A DNA stretch of 8,118 bases from an uncultured Solirubrobacterales bacterium. GTDB taxonomy: Bacteria > Actinomycetota > Thermoleophilia > Solirubrobacterales > 70-9. The DNA lies in the NCBI GenBank assembly GCA_937910825.1, contig CALEMO010000053.1:1-8118 (forward strand), in the 5' to 3' direction. The position numbers and the translations under genes are program-made. The notes beneath the pieces are model-generated. The model made no database searches, had not been told where the DNA came from, and was given only the letters and a program-made list of their open reading frames with translations. Below are positions 1-6,495 of this stretch, piece by piece; the first letter of the stretch is position 1, and every line of letters starts with the position of its first letter.

Positions 1-121
1 CCGCTGCTTGCTTAAAGCCGATCTCACGCGGCCTGAAAATCGCCATCCCCAGGTCGATCGCGAAAAGTACGAGGACCAGGCCGACAGTGGCGAACCACGC
101 GGTTGTTGTCACGTCAAGCAT
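1..121 (-). CDS. TerC family integral membrane protein, N-terminal fragment
   Basis: Forty codons are visible from an ATG at 121; the gene runs off the left edge. The protein starts MLDVTTTAWFATVGLVLVLF, which forms a first membrane segment (about residues 8-24). It continues with AIDLGMAIFRPREIGFKQAA, the typical TerC/Alx opening: an acidic Asp just inside the first helix, then an Arg-Pro-(His/Arg)-Glu-(Ile/Val)-x-Phe-Lys-x-Ala stretch. TerC-family proteins are multi-pass membrane proteins linked to tellurite resistance and, in better studied members, to manganese export. Which role applies here cannot be seen. An in-frame TGA lies seven codons upstream, so the start is confined; the ribosome site is weak (GCGAAG). 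The gene follows the acylase on the same strand after an 83-base gap holding a strong hairpin, so it is probably transcribed separately. Family assignment rests on 40 residues only. Confidence 0.68.
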   Translation of the reverse strand, partial: MLDVTTTAWFATVGLVLVLFAIDLGMAIFRPREIGFKQAA

Positions 122-143
122 CGGCGTGATCTTCGCAGTTCAA

Positions 144-172
144 CACCCCGGGCCGGTTACCGGCCCGGGGTG
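144..172 (-). terminator. Strong GC-rich hairpin after the acylase gene
   Basis: A perfect inverted repeat has 13-base arms (144-156 and 160-172) and a 3-base loop TTA/TAA. It begins 33 bases after the acylase stop codon and ends 22 bases before the TerC start. Position and stability suggest transcription termination for the acylase. There is no clear T-run after it (TTGAACTG on the minus strand), as is common for hairpin terminators of high-GC actinobacteria. It could instead protect the mRNA 3' end or partly attenuate read-through into the TerC gene. Confidence 0.65.
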
Positions 173-204
173 GAACTCAGTGCTTCATCGCTGCCGGGTG
201 TCGG

Positions 205-2652
205 CTAGCGGTGGCCCTTGTAGGCGACAACCTGCTGGTAACCGCTCGGACGGTTGGTATAGGCCATCGTCAGGATGTTGATCGGCGAGAACTTGATCTG
301 CTCCGCCGTGGCACTTGACTGCCACTGCGACGGATCAGCCGTGCCGTACTTGATCTCCAGCTCTGTGCCGGACTGGGCGATCGCATTCCAGACTGCCGTC
401 TGGCAGGCGCTCAGGCTTCCCTTGCCGCAGTAGCTCTTCTTGAACGGCTTCGGCTGGCTCTTGCCCAGCAGCTTCTTGATGTCGCGCTCGAAATACTGGT
501 ACCAGCCGGAGTACTGACCGCCCGGCGGCTGATCGAAGCGCCTGAACAGCGAATTCAGCTCATCGAGCTGGGAGCCGATCTGCGGCTTCATGAATGCATT
601 GGCAATGTTGGTCCAGGAGCCGTCCATCGAAGCGGCACCGGGGGCATCGATCAGGCCATCGGCGTTGCGGTCGAGCCTGCTTCCGGCCTTGTTGGTCCAG
701 TCGCGCATCTGCTTCAGCATCTGCCCGGCCTGGCTGGTCGGCGGCTTCGAGCCGTTGAGCAGCTTGCGAAGCAGCGGCACGGTGACGACCGCGCGCACAT
801 CCTGGGTGGCACCGGAGTTCATCGCCGAAGCGACAGCCGGCAGGTTCCACTTGCCCTTGCTGTTCTTGTTCTTCTTGAGCTGCCTGGTCAGCAGGTCGAC
901 TCGGGCGACCGATCCGGCGCGACCCCACTGGTCGTCGGCTGACGCGAAGCGCTTCGCGACACCGTTATTCCAGTTGACGATCTTGCCGTTCTTCTTGATG
1001 CCCTGCGGATGCTCGCTCTTGTTCATGAACCCGGTCCACTCGTACTGGCCGGTGCCCTTGGTCAGCAGGCGGGGATCAACCTGCGGATGACGCTCCGGCA
1101 GCTTGCCGCTTGTGAACTCGGCGATCACCTTGTTATCGATGTAGAACGAGTTGAACGTCTGCGGCGACTTGTTGGCAGCGTCGAAGAAGCTCTGCGCGCT
1201 GTCAACTGTGCCGTTTGAAAGGTCACGGTTGAACATCACGTCGAGCACGTCCTTGCCGTAGGTGGAGCGCTTCGCGGAGATCGCGACCTTCGTGCCGTTG
1301 ACCGTGCCGTAGCCGGTCACCGACCCATGGACGGTGGTCATGAAGTTGACCGGGTCACCGTTGAGCGTTCCGGCATAGAACGGCTCCATGCCTATGCACT
1401 GTCCCTTGTACATGTACTTGGTATCGCTACCACCACAGAGAGTCTCTGCGAACTGGTCGACGATGTCGGCGGAAGCCGAAGTCAAAGTGGTTGAGAAGTC
1501 CTCGCCACGACCGATCAGCAGGTAGCCCGGAGCAAATGCGGAGGTCGCACCGCGCCATACGAGGTCGGGTGCGTTCATGTCGATCTCGTAGGTGAAGCCG
1601 GGGTAGTTGTAGCCGATCTGCGGGCCGCCGACCATCAGCGGCTTATTGGTCGCCGACTTCTTCTTGCTGATCATCAGCGTGTTCGAAGACTGCGGCCTGG
1701 GCTGATTCGCCGTAAGCGGAACCGGCGCGCCGCCGCCGACCGGGTCGAAAGCGTCATAGCTGTCGTGATCGAGGATCACCGTTCCGGCACGGCCGTTCTG
1801 GGGAAGCGGCTGGTAGGGGAAGCTGTCGCCGACCGAGAACGGTGCACCGTTGTTCTTCTGCTGGGCGAGGTCGTCGAAGACCTTCCAGCCGTTCTTGGTG
1901 CCGAGCCGGTCCTGCAGTCCCGAGAGGAACTCCGAGCGGCGGGCTTCGTCGCCGCCACCTTCGCCGAGGAACTGGCCCTTGAATGCGTTGAGCGAATAGA
2001 TGTCGTTGCGGGTCCAGTCCGCTGTAGCCGGGCTGTTGGCGTCCAGGTAGTCGTTCATTCCCGAGAGGAAGGTGTCGATGTCGTCAAGTACGGCCTGGCC
2101 TTCGGGGCCCTTGGCCTGCAGTGCCTCTGTCTGCTGGGCCACTACCGCTTCAGTCTCGTCGCTCGGCACGAAAGTCTTCAGGCCGAGGATCAGGGAGTAG
2201 GAGGTGATGTTCGGAAGGTCAATCGCCGCGGCCCTGGAGTTGAAGCGGGCCTGCGCGAGCAGGAAGCCGCGATCCTTCTGGGCGATCCAGCCGGCCGCCC
2301 AGATGCCGCCGTCGTAGCTGGTCGAGTTCACGTGGGGGACGTTGAACTTGTCCCGGGTGATCGTTACTCCGGGGTACGGAACCGGTTCGTCGGTACCGGG
2401 GCCGTCAGGACCGATGCCCAGGCCCTGCGACTTGAAGTTCTGCTGGAGGTCGGAGTAGGTGACGCTGTTAAAGAGCGGAGTCAGCGCGTTGTACATCAGC
2501 GCCTGGCTGTCCGCACCGGGAGGTGTCGGGATCGAACCCCACTGTCCGGAAGGGATGATGTTCAGCGAAGTGGCTGAATAATCCTTGACGGCGTGAGCCT
2601 GAGTGGCCATTCCGAACATCAAGATGGCGAAAGCCATCAAAAAGCGGCGCAT
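205..2652 (-). CDS. Secreted penicillin acylase family protein (Ntn hydrolase, peptidase S45)
   Basis: An 815-residue precursor. It starts at ATG 2652 because AGGAGAG stands just upstream and residues 1-21 (MRRFLMAFAILMFGMATQAHA) form a signal peptide with an AxA-type cleavage site; an in-frame ATG at 2706 lacks both. The alpha-chain region (about 90-290) has the family pattern VTITRDKFNVPHV and AAGWIAQKDRGFLLAQ. Maturation should cut before Ser323 in QSSNT, making it the N-terminal nucleophile of the beta chain. Gln345 in GGPQIG falls at beta position 23, the spacing known for Escherichia coli penicillin G acylase, and NWNN (560-563) lies close to the position of its oxyanion Asn B241. Residues 661-669 (DRNADGLID) resemble a calcium loop. 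Cysteine pairs 406/419 and 742/750 could form disulfides in an exported protein. The family cleaves amides such as penicillins, acyl-homoserine lactones or cyclic lipopeptides; the substrate is not predictable here. Confidence 0.9.
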   Translation of the reverse strand: MRRFLMAFAILMFGMATQAHAVKDYSATSLNIIPSGQWGSIPTPPGADSQALMYNALTPLFNSVTYSDLQQNFKSQGLGIGPDGPGTDEPVPYPGVTITRDKFNVPHVNSTSYDGGIWAAGWIAQKDRGFLLAQARFNSRAAAIDLPNITSYSLILGLKTFVPSDETEAVVAQQTEALQAKGPEGQAVLDDIDTFLSGMNDYLDANSPATADWTRNDIYSLNAFKGQFLGEGGGDEARRSEFLSGLQDRLGTKNGWKVFDDLAQQKNNGAPFSVGDSFPYQPLPQNGRAGTVILDHDSYDAFDPVGGGAPVPLTANQPRPQSSNTLMISKKKSATNKPLMVGGPQIGYNYPGFTYEIDMNAPDLVWRGATSAFAPGYLLIGRGEDFSTTLTSASADIVDQFAETLCGGSDTKYMYKGQCIGMEPFYAGTLNGDPVNFMTTVHGSVTGYGTVNGTKVAISAKRSTYGKDVLDVMFNRDLSNGTVDSAQSFFDAANKSPQTFNSFYIDNKVIAEFTSGKLPERHPQVDPRLLTKGTGQYEWTGFMNKSEHPQGIKKNGKIVNWNNGVAKRFASADDQWGRAGSVARVDLLTRQLKKNKNSKGKWNLPAVASAMNSGATQDVRAVVTVPLLRKLLNGSKPPTSQAGQMLKQMRDWTNKAGSRLDRNADGLIDAPGAASMDGSWTNIANAFMKPQIGSQLDELNSLFRRFDQPPGGQYSGWYQYFERDIKKLLGKSQPKPFKKSYCGKGSLSACQTAVWNAIAQSGTELEIKYGTADPSQWQSSATAEQIKFSPINILTMAYTNRPSGYQQVVAYKGHR

Positions 2653-2656
2653 GTAT

Positions 2657-2663
2657 CTCTCCT
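2657..2663 (-). promoter_or_regulatory. Ribosome binding site of the acylase gene
   Basis: AGGAGAG, four bases before ATG 2652, is the best Shine-Dalgarno sequence in the window. It decides the start in favour of the signal-peptide methionine over the in-frame ATG 54 bases upstream. Confidence 0.75.
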
Positions 2664-2685
2664 GTGAGTCGCGGCAATTTATGAG

Positions 2686-2710
2686 CGGTGCGCCAATAAC
2701 CGGCACACCG
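2686..2710 (-). promoter_or_regulatory. Imperfect hairpin in the acylase leader
   Basis: Arms CGGTGTGCC and GGCGCACCG (minus strand) can form a 9-bp stem with one G-U pair and a 7-base loop. It lies 33 bases upstream of the ATG and leaves the ribosome site outside the stem. It may be a leader RNA structure or a dyad operator; no regulator can be named from the sequence. Confidence 0.35.
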
Positions 2711-2762
2711 ATGTCTTTAACACAGCTTTACAATAACGGATTCGCCCGGGCCCACATATTTA
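2711..2762 (-). promoter_or_regulatory. AT-rich stretch, probable acylase promoter region
   Basis: This is the most AT-rich patch between the acylase and the tRNA gene, with runs such as TTATTGTAAAG, GTGTTAAAG and ATAAATATG on the minus strand. It is where the acylase promoter would be expected. I see no convincing pair of -35 and -10 boxes at the usual spacing, so only the region is marked. Confidence 0.3.
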
Positions 2763-2884
2763 TGCGGCACCCAACTATCCCGGTGCAGCCCGGCCGCGGC
2801 GGAAAGCAGTGCCCTTGGCCTCGCCCGGGATACGATCGAATGCCGACGCCATCTGGCGAGGCGCTTGACGCGGCCGTTGACTGA

Positions 2885-2971
<87 letters not shown>

Positions 2972-2981
2972 GGAGGTGCTG

Positions 2982-2987
2982 ATTGTA
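2982..2987 (-). promoter_or_regulatory. Putative -10 box of tRNA-Ser(GCU)
   Basis: TACAAT on the minus strand lies 10 bases before the mature tRNA 5' end, a suitable distance for a short leader. No good -35 box is visible at 16-18 bases. The 54-base gap to the start of the divergent PLP-enzyme gene must carry both promoters, or the latter gene must be read from within the tRNA region. Confidence 0.4.
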
Positions 2988-3025
2988 GGGATTCGCGGGA
3001 TGGGCTGGGTAGTCTGCAGGGTCAG

Positions 3026-4234
3026 ATGGAACCCCCCGTGCGCAATCACGCCTTCTATGAGCAGGTATTCAGCGAAGTCGAGGCTCCATTCGCTTTCGTC
3101 GATCTGGATTCGATGTGGGCCAACGCCGACAAGATGCTGGCCCGGGCCGGAGACAAACCGATCAGAATCGCCTCGAAGTCGCTGCGCTGCCGGGCCCTGA
3201 TCGAGCGCATCCTCGAATACCACGACCGCTTGCGCGGCGTCATGACCTTCACCCTCGCCGAGACCCTCTGGCTGGACGAAGAAGGCATGGAAGACCTGCT
3301 TTTGGCCTATCCGACGACCGATCTGGAAGCAGTCCAGCGGCTTGCCGTCGAGCATGCCGCCCATCCCGAGGTCGCGCCGATCCTGATGGTCGACTGCGTC
3401 GAGCAGCTTGACCTGATCGAGTCGGTCCTCGGCAGTCAGGCCGGCCCGCTGCGCCTTTGCCTGGAGCTCGACCCCGCCTGGCAGACCTTGCGCGGCCGAA
3501 TGACGATCGGGGCCAAGCGCTCCCCGGTTCGCACCCCGGAGCAAGCGGTCGCCCTGGCCGAAGAGATCGGCCGGCGGGATCGGCTCGAACTGGTGGCGAT
3601 CATGGCCTACGAAAGCCAGATCTCGGGCGTCGGCGACGAACCGCCGCAACAGCGCCTGCGCTCGCGAAAGATCAAGTGGATGCAGAAGAACTCGATCGAA
3701 GAGATCAAGGGGCGCCGCGCCGAAGTTGTCGAAACGGTGAAGAAGGTCGCCGACATCCAGATCGTCAACGGCGGAGGCACCGGTTCACTTGAGTTCACCT
3801 CGGCCGAGGCGGCGGTGACTGAGGTGGCCGCCGGATCCGGCTTTTACGCACCCACCCAGTTCGACCATTACTCGCGCTTCTCCCTGACCCCGGCGGCTGC
3901 TTTCGCGATCCCCGTGGTCAGACGGCCGGGCCCCCGTGTGGTGACCGCGCTCGGTGGTGGATACCTTTCCTCCGGAGCACCCGGGCCGGCACGCATGCCG
4001 GTGCCCTGGCTGCCGGAAGGCCTCAGCCTCGACGACGACGAGGGAGCCGGCGAGGTCCAAACTCCCCTGCTCGGTCCGGCGGCTGACCAGCTCAAGCTCG
4101 GCGACAACGTCTATATGAGGCACAACAAAGCCGGCGAGCTTTGTGAGCGCTTCAACTCACTGCTGCTGGTCGAAGGCGGCGAGATCGTCGACGAAGTGCC
4201 TACTTACCGCGGCGAAGGCCATGCGTTCCTCTAG
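3026..4234 (+). CDS. PLP-dependent amino acid deaminase/aldolase (alanine racemase fold III, D-threonine aldolase-like)
   Basis: A 402-residue protein. The start is ATG 3026, preceded by AGGG; upstream codons in the same frame cross the tRNA gene and are not coding. The N-terminal alanine-racemase-like barrel opens with PFAFVDLDSMWANADKML (21-38), and IRIASKSLRCR (47-57) supplies Lys51, the expected Schiff-base lysine for PLP. NGGGTGS (248-254) is the glycine-rich phosphate-binding loop. The C-terminal beta domain contains GAGEVQTPL (340-348) and RHNKAGELCERFN (365-377), and ends PTYRGEGHAFL, a hallmark of this actinobacterial subfamily. Relatives include D-serine dehydratase and D-threonine aldolase, where a His-x-Cys pair binds zinc; here His366 and Cys373 are six residues apart. 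The substrate is unknown. It converges on the oxidase/ApbE run, and in my recollection homologues often neighbour an aldonolactone oxidase in actinobacteria. Confidence 0.88.
   Translation: MEPPVRNHAFYEQVFSEVEAPFAFVDLDSMWANADKMLARAGDKPIRIASKSLRCRALIERILEYHDRLRGVMTFTLAETLWLDEEGMEDLLLAYPTTDLEAVQRLAVEHAAHPEVAPILMVDCVEQLDLIESVLGSQAGPLRLCLELDPAWQTLRGRMTIGAKRSPVRTPEQAVALAEEIGRRDRLELVAIMAYESQISGVGDEPPQQRLRSRKIKWMQKNSIEEIKGRRAEVVETVKKVADIQIVNGGGTGSLEFTSAEAAVTEVAAGSGFYAPTQFDHYSRFSLTPAAAFAIPVVRRPGPRVVTALGGGYLSSGAPGPARMPVPWLPEGLSLDDDEGAGEVQTPLLGPAADQLKLGDNVYMRHNKAGELCERFNSLLLVEGGEIVDEVPTYRGEGHAFL
4231..4234. other. Shared CTAG at overlapping convergent stop codons
   Basis: TAG at 4232-4234 ends the plus-strand PLP-enzyme gene, and TAG on the minus strand (4233-4231) ends the ApbE-like gene. 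The palindrome CTAG serves both, leaving no room for a dedicated terminator between the convergent genes. Confidence 0.85.
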
Positions 4235-5103
4235 CCGACCCCGGCAAGTTCTGGCTTTTCGGCCGCGGCGGCAACCTCAACCACCATGCCGCCCCACAGG
4301 ACCAGCACTCCACCGCATCTGAGCCAGTGGGTTGCCGCATGAGGGCCGACCAGCAACGCGGCCTTGGCGAGCACTTCCGCTTCGACCGCCGTCGGTGCCG
4401 CGGCGGTTGCCTGAACCACGCCGGTGAATGCGGTCAGGCCGGTACCCGGATCGATCAGGTGATGGCGGTACTGCCCATCGGGCCCGCTCCAGGCCCGGCG
4501 GGTGATTCCACTTGTCGCCACAGCATGTCCTGAGGGAATGACCATCTCGGCCATTGCCCTGTCCCTTGCCGAGGCCGCCGCTGTCAAAGCGCAATCCGAC
4601 CGGTCTGCGACCAGACCGCGATCTGGATCGACCTTGACCTGTGCCCAGAGGGCCTTTGGGTCCGAAGCGGCCGGATGCCTGTGAATTCCTACCGGGATAG
4701 GCCCGGGGTCTGGCTGCGCGCGAAAGTTTCGCGATTCTCCGTATCCGGCTCGCTCGATTGCGTCAACCAGGGTCGCATCGACCAGGCCACCGCTTGCCCG
4801 AGCGACTTCAACCACCTCTCCCAGGAACCTCAGCATCAACGGGCTGACTTCGACCACTTGCCCCGGGTTGCTGTTCAGGCGGCTGAGTTCCGACCCCGGA
4901 TCGAACCTGGTGAGGTCCGAATGAAGCTGGTGGACTATCGCCTGAACGCCCGGCAGCAAATGTTCCGCATCCGGGTCGTCAATCGAGATCCTGACCCGGC
5001 CACCCAGCGCCGCGAACTCGCTGCTGCGAATCCGCTTCGCACGACGCTGGCGATCGAGCAAACTGGCCGCCGCCAACTTCTTCGGATCGCCTGAAGATTT
5101 CAT
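4231..5103 (-). CDS. ApbE-like FAD:protein FMN transferase, central core disrupted (probably inactive)
   Basis: A 290-residue frame. ApbE enzymes transfer FMN from FAD to a threonine of redox proteins. The N-terminal half fits the actinobacterial type: FAALGGRVRISI (30-41), TRFDPGSELSRLNSNPG (65-81), ASGGLVDATLVDAIERAGY (103-121). So does the C-terminal third: HAVATSGITRRAW (193-205), HHLIDPGTG (214-222), APTAVEAEVLAKAALL (236-251). Between them residues about 167-183 are atypical. The expected flavin motif appears instead in another minus-strand frame as RPVGLRFDSGGLGKGQ, encoded by 4606-4559. The segment that normally follows it, with the GGD motif, is missing (I estimate 35-60 residues). 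The start at 5103 is uncertain: the nearest AGGA is 20 bases upstream. It lies 64 bases after the oxidase, last in the run. Either a pseudogene kept open by compensating shifts, or a divergent protein with a new role. Confidence 0.75.
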   Translation of the reverse strand: MKSSGDPKKLAAASLLDRQRRAKRIRSSEFAALGGRVRISIDDPDAEHLLPGVQAIVHQLHSDLTRFDPGSELSRLNSNPGQVVEVSPLMLRFLGEVVEVARASGGLVDATLVDAIERAGYGESRNFRAQPDPGPIPVGIHRHPAASDPKALWAQVKVDPDRGLVADRSDCALTAAASARDRAMAEMVIPSGHAVATSGITRRAWSGPDGQYRHHLIDPGTGLTAFTGVVQATAAAPTAVEAEVLAKAALLVGPHAATHWLRCGGVLVLWGGMVVEVAAAAEKPELAGVG

Positions 5104-5138
5104 CGATTCATGATGCGCTTCATTCCTAAGCTGACGAT

Positions 5139-5169
5139 GAAGGTTTCCTTTGGACTCCCCGAAGGTTTC
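5139..5169. repeat. Short direct repeat GAAGGTTTC, two copies
   Basis: GAAGGTTTC occurs at 5139-5147 and 5161-5169 (plus strand), start to start 22 bases, about two helical turns. The second copy overlaps the oxidase stop codon; the first lies in the gap before the ApbE-like gene. It may be a regulator site or chance. Confidence 0.3.
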
Positions 5170-6481
5170 AGTCGCCGAGAACTTCTTTCACGTACCCGTT
5201 GCTGAACGTGCGGTTCGGGTCGAGCTCGCCACGAACCTGCTGGAACGCATGCCAATCTGGATAGCTATCGGCGAGATCGGGGGCACGACGCGAATGCCGC
5301 TTGCCCCAGTGGGGCCGCCCGCCCATCGAAACCAGGAGGCGCTCGATCTGCTCGAAGTAGGGGCGCCACTCAGCGTTTCGGTGCTGGTGAACCGCCACAT
5401 ATATAGAGGCCCGCCCGCTCGACGGGCTGATCAATGCGTCATCTTCAGCCGAAACGCGACATTCGATCGGCATGCCGAGCGGAAAGCGCTCGCTTTCGAT
5501 CATCTCCAGCACGGCGGCGACCGCATCCGGTCCGACCTCTCGCGGCAGCGCATATTCCATTTCGTTGAAGCGGATCGTCCGATAGTTGGCGAAGGCCCGG
5601 TGTGAAACGTCGACCTGTTCGGCCTGATTCATGAACCTGGCCGAAAACCGGGCCGTCTTCGGGATCATCGAAGGCGCCCGGTTCATCAAGCGCAGCGCGG
5701 CGTCACCGAGGCCGTTCTCGATCACCACGTCGCTCGCAAAGCGTTCGAGCCGACCGCGCGGCGCTAGCGCCAGCCCGGTCCGGTTGCGACAGATCGTCAA
5801 GGCCGTATCGGTGTACGGGAAAACGAAGAATTCGAAGTGCTCGTTTTGTGCAACCAGTCGGTCGAAGTCGGCGAGCACCTGCTCGAGGGGCATCGGGCTG
5901 TCAATCCGGTGGAGGTTGAAAGCCGGCACCGTCTGCAGGGTGACCGAGAGGATTACTCCCAGCGAGCCGATCGCCACCCTTGCGGCGCTCAGCCGCTCCG
6001 GTGAATCGTCGCCATCGAGCTGGTGAACCTGACCGTCGGCGCTCAGCAGCTCGATCCCGGTTACCTGAGCGGAGATGTTGGCAAACCCTGCGCCCGTGCC
6101 GTGAGTCCCGGTCGATATGGCGCCACTGATCGTCTGCGCGTCGATGTCCCCCAGGTTCGGCATCGCCAGGCCCAACCGGTCGAGCTCTGCATTCAGCCGG
6201 GAAAGAACGGTGCCTGCCGCAACCTTGACCAGGCCACTTTCGAGGTCGGCATCCAGCACTCCGCTCAGGGCGCTGATGTCGATCAGGAAATCATCCGAGA
6301 TGGCGGCCGCGCTGAACGAATGTCCCGAGCCGACCGTGCTCACCTGGCGGCCGGCCGCCGCGGCCGTGGTGACCGCTTCGATCAGCTGCGTACGGCTGGC
6401 TGGCCTCACAAAGTCCCGCGGCGAACAGGTCTGGTCCCCCGCCCAGTTGCTCCAATGGTGTTGCTGCTCCGCGGAATTCAA
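5168..6481 (-). CDS. FAD-linked aldonolactone oxidase (D-arabinono-1,4-lactone oxidase / L-gulonolactone oxidase family)
   Basis: A 437-residue soluble flavoprotein of the vanillyl-alcohol-oxidase superfamily, from a TTG start at 6481. The opening HHWSNWAGDQTCSPRDFVRPAS is the usual family N-terminus. VSTVGSGHSFSAAAISD follows, with His54 where relatives attach FAD covalently. NLGDIDAQTISGAISTGTHGTG (about 109-130) is the FAD pyrophosphate/isoalloxazine region. RFNEMEYALP (about 304-313) and GGRPHWGKRH (387-396) belong to the substrate cap; the HWxK motif defines the aldonolactone oxidoreductases. The family oxidises sugar 1,4-lactones to ascorbate-like products, or works as a dehydrogenase; the physiological substrate in actinobacteria is poorly defined. 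The start is preferred over an upstream TTG at 6526 because it sits one base after the transporter stop with GGAG ten bases before it, and the longer form would add a proline/arginine-rich stretch unlike the family. Confidence 0.88.
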   Translation of the reverse strand: MNSAEQQHHWSNWAGDQTCSPRDFVRPASRTQLIEAVTTAAAAGRQVSTVGSGHSFSAAAISDDFLIDISALSGVLDADLESGLVKVAAGTVLSRLNAELDRLGLAMPNLGDIDAQTISGAISTGTHGTGAGFANISAQVTGIELLSADGQVHQLDGDDSPERLSAARVAIGSLGVILSVTLQTVPAFNLHRIDSPMPLEQVLADFDRLVAQNEHFEFFVFPYTDTALTICRNRTGLALAPRGRLERFASDVVIENGLGDAALRLMNRAPSMIPKTARFSARFMNQAEQVDVSHRAFANYRTIRFNEMEYALPREVGPDAVAAVLEMIESERFPLGMPIECRVSAEDDALISPSSGRASIYVAVHQHRNAEWRPYFEQIERLLVSMGGRPHWGKRHSRRAPDLADSYPDWHAFQQVRGELDPNRTFSNGYVKEVLGD

Positions 6482-6495
6482 CTCAGGTCGGCTCC
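6479..6495 (-). promoter_or_regulatory. Translationally coupled stop/start with TTG initiation
   Basis: The transporter TGA (6485-6483) is followed after one base by the proposed TTG start of the oxidase (6481-6479), with GGAG at 6495-6492 inside the transporter's last codons. This arrangement suggests that the two proteins are made from one mRNA by coupled translation. Confidence 0.55.

Noticed and set aside
804..819. SGAT in the acylase (residues 613-616) as an FMN attachment site for ApbE
   Set aside because: The acidic/serine residue expected three positions before the motif is absent, and this segment corresponds to ordinary beta-chain fold of penicillin acylases.
1765..2577. Long plus-strand open frame inside the acylase gene
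   Set aside because: It is antisense to conserved acylase motifs, has low-complexity Val/Arg/Gly/Glu composition and no family features; typical of high-GC antisense frames.
2653..2706. Longer acylase N-terminus from ATG 2706
   Set aside because: It would place 18 polar residues before the signal peptide, overlaps the leader hairpin and lacks a ribosome site, while ATG 2652 has AGGAGAG at good spacing.
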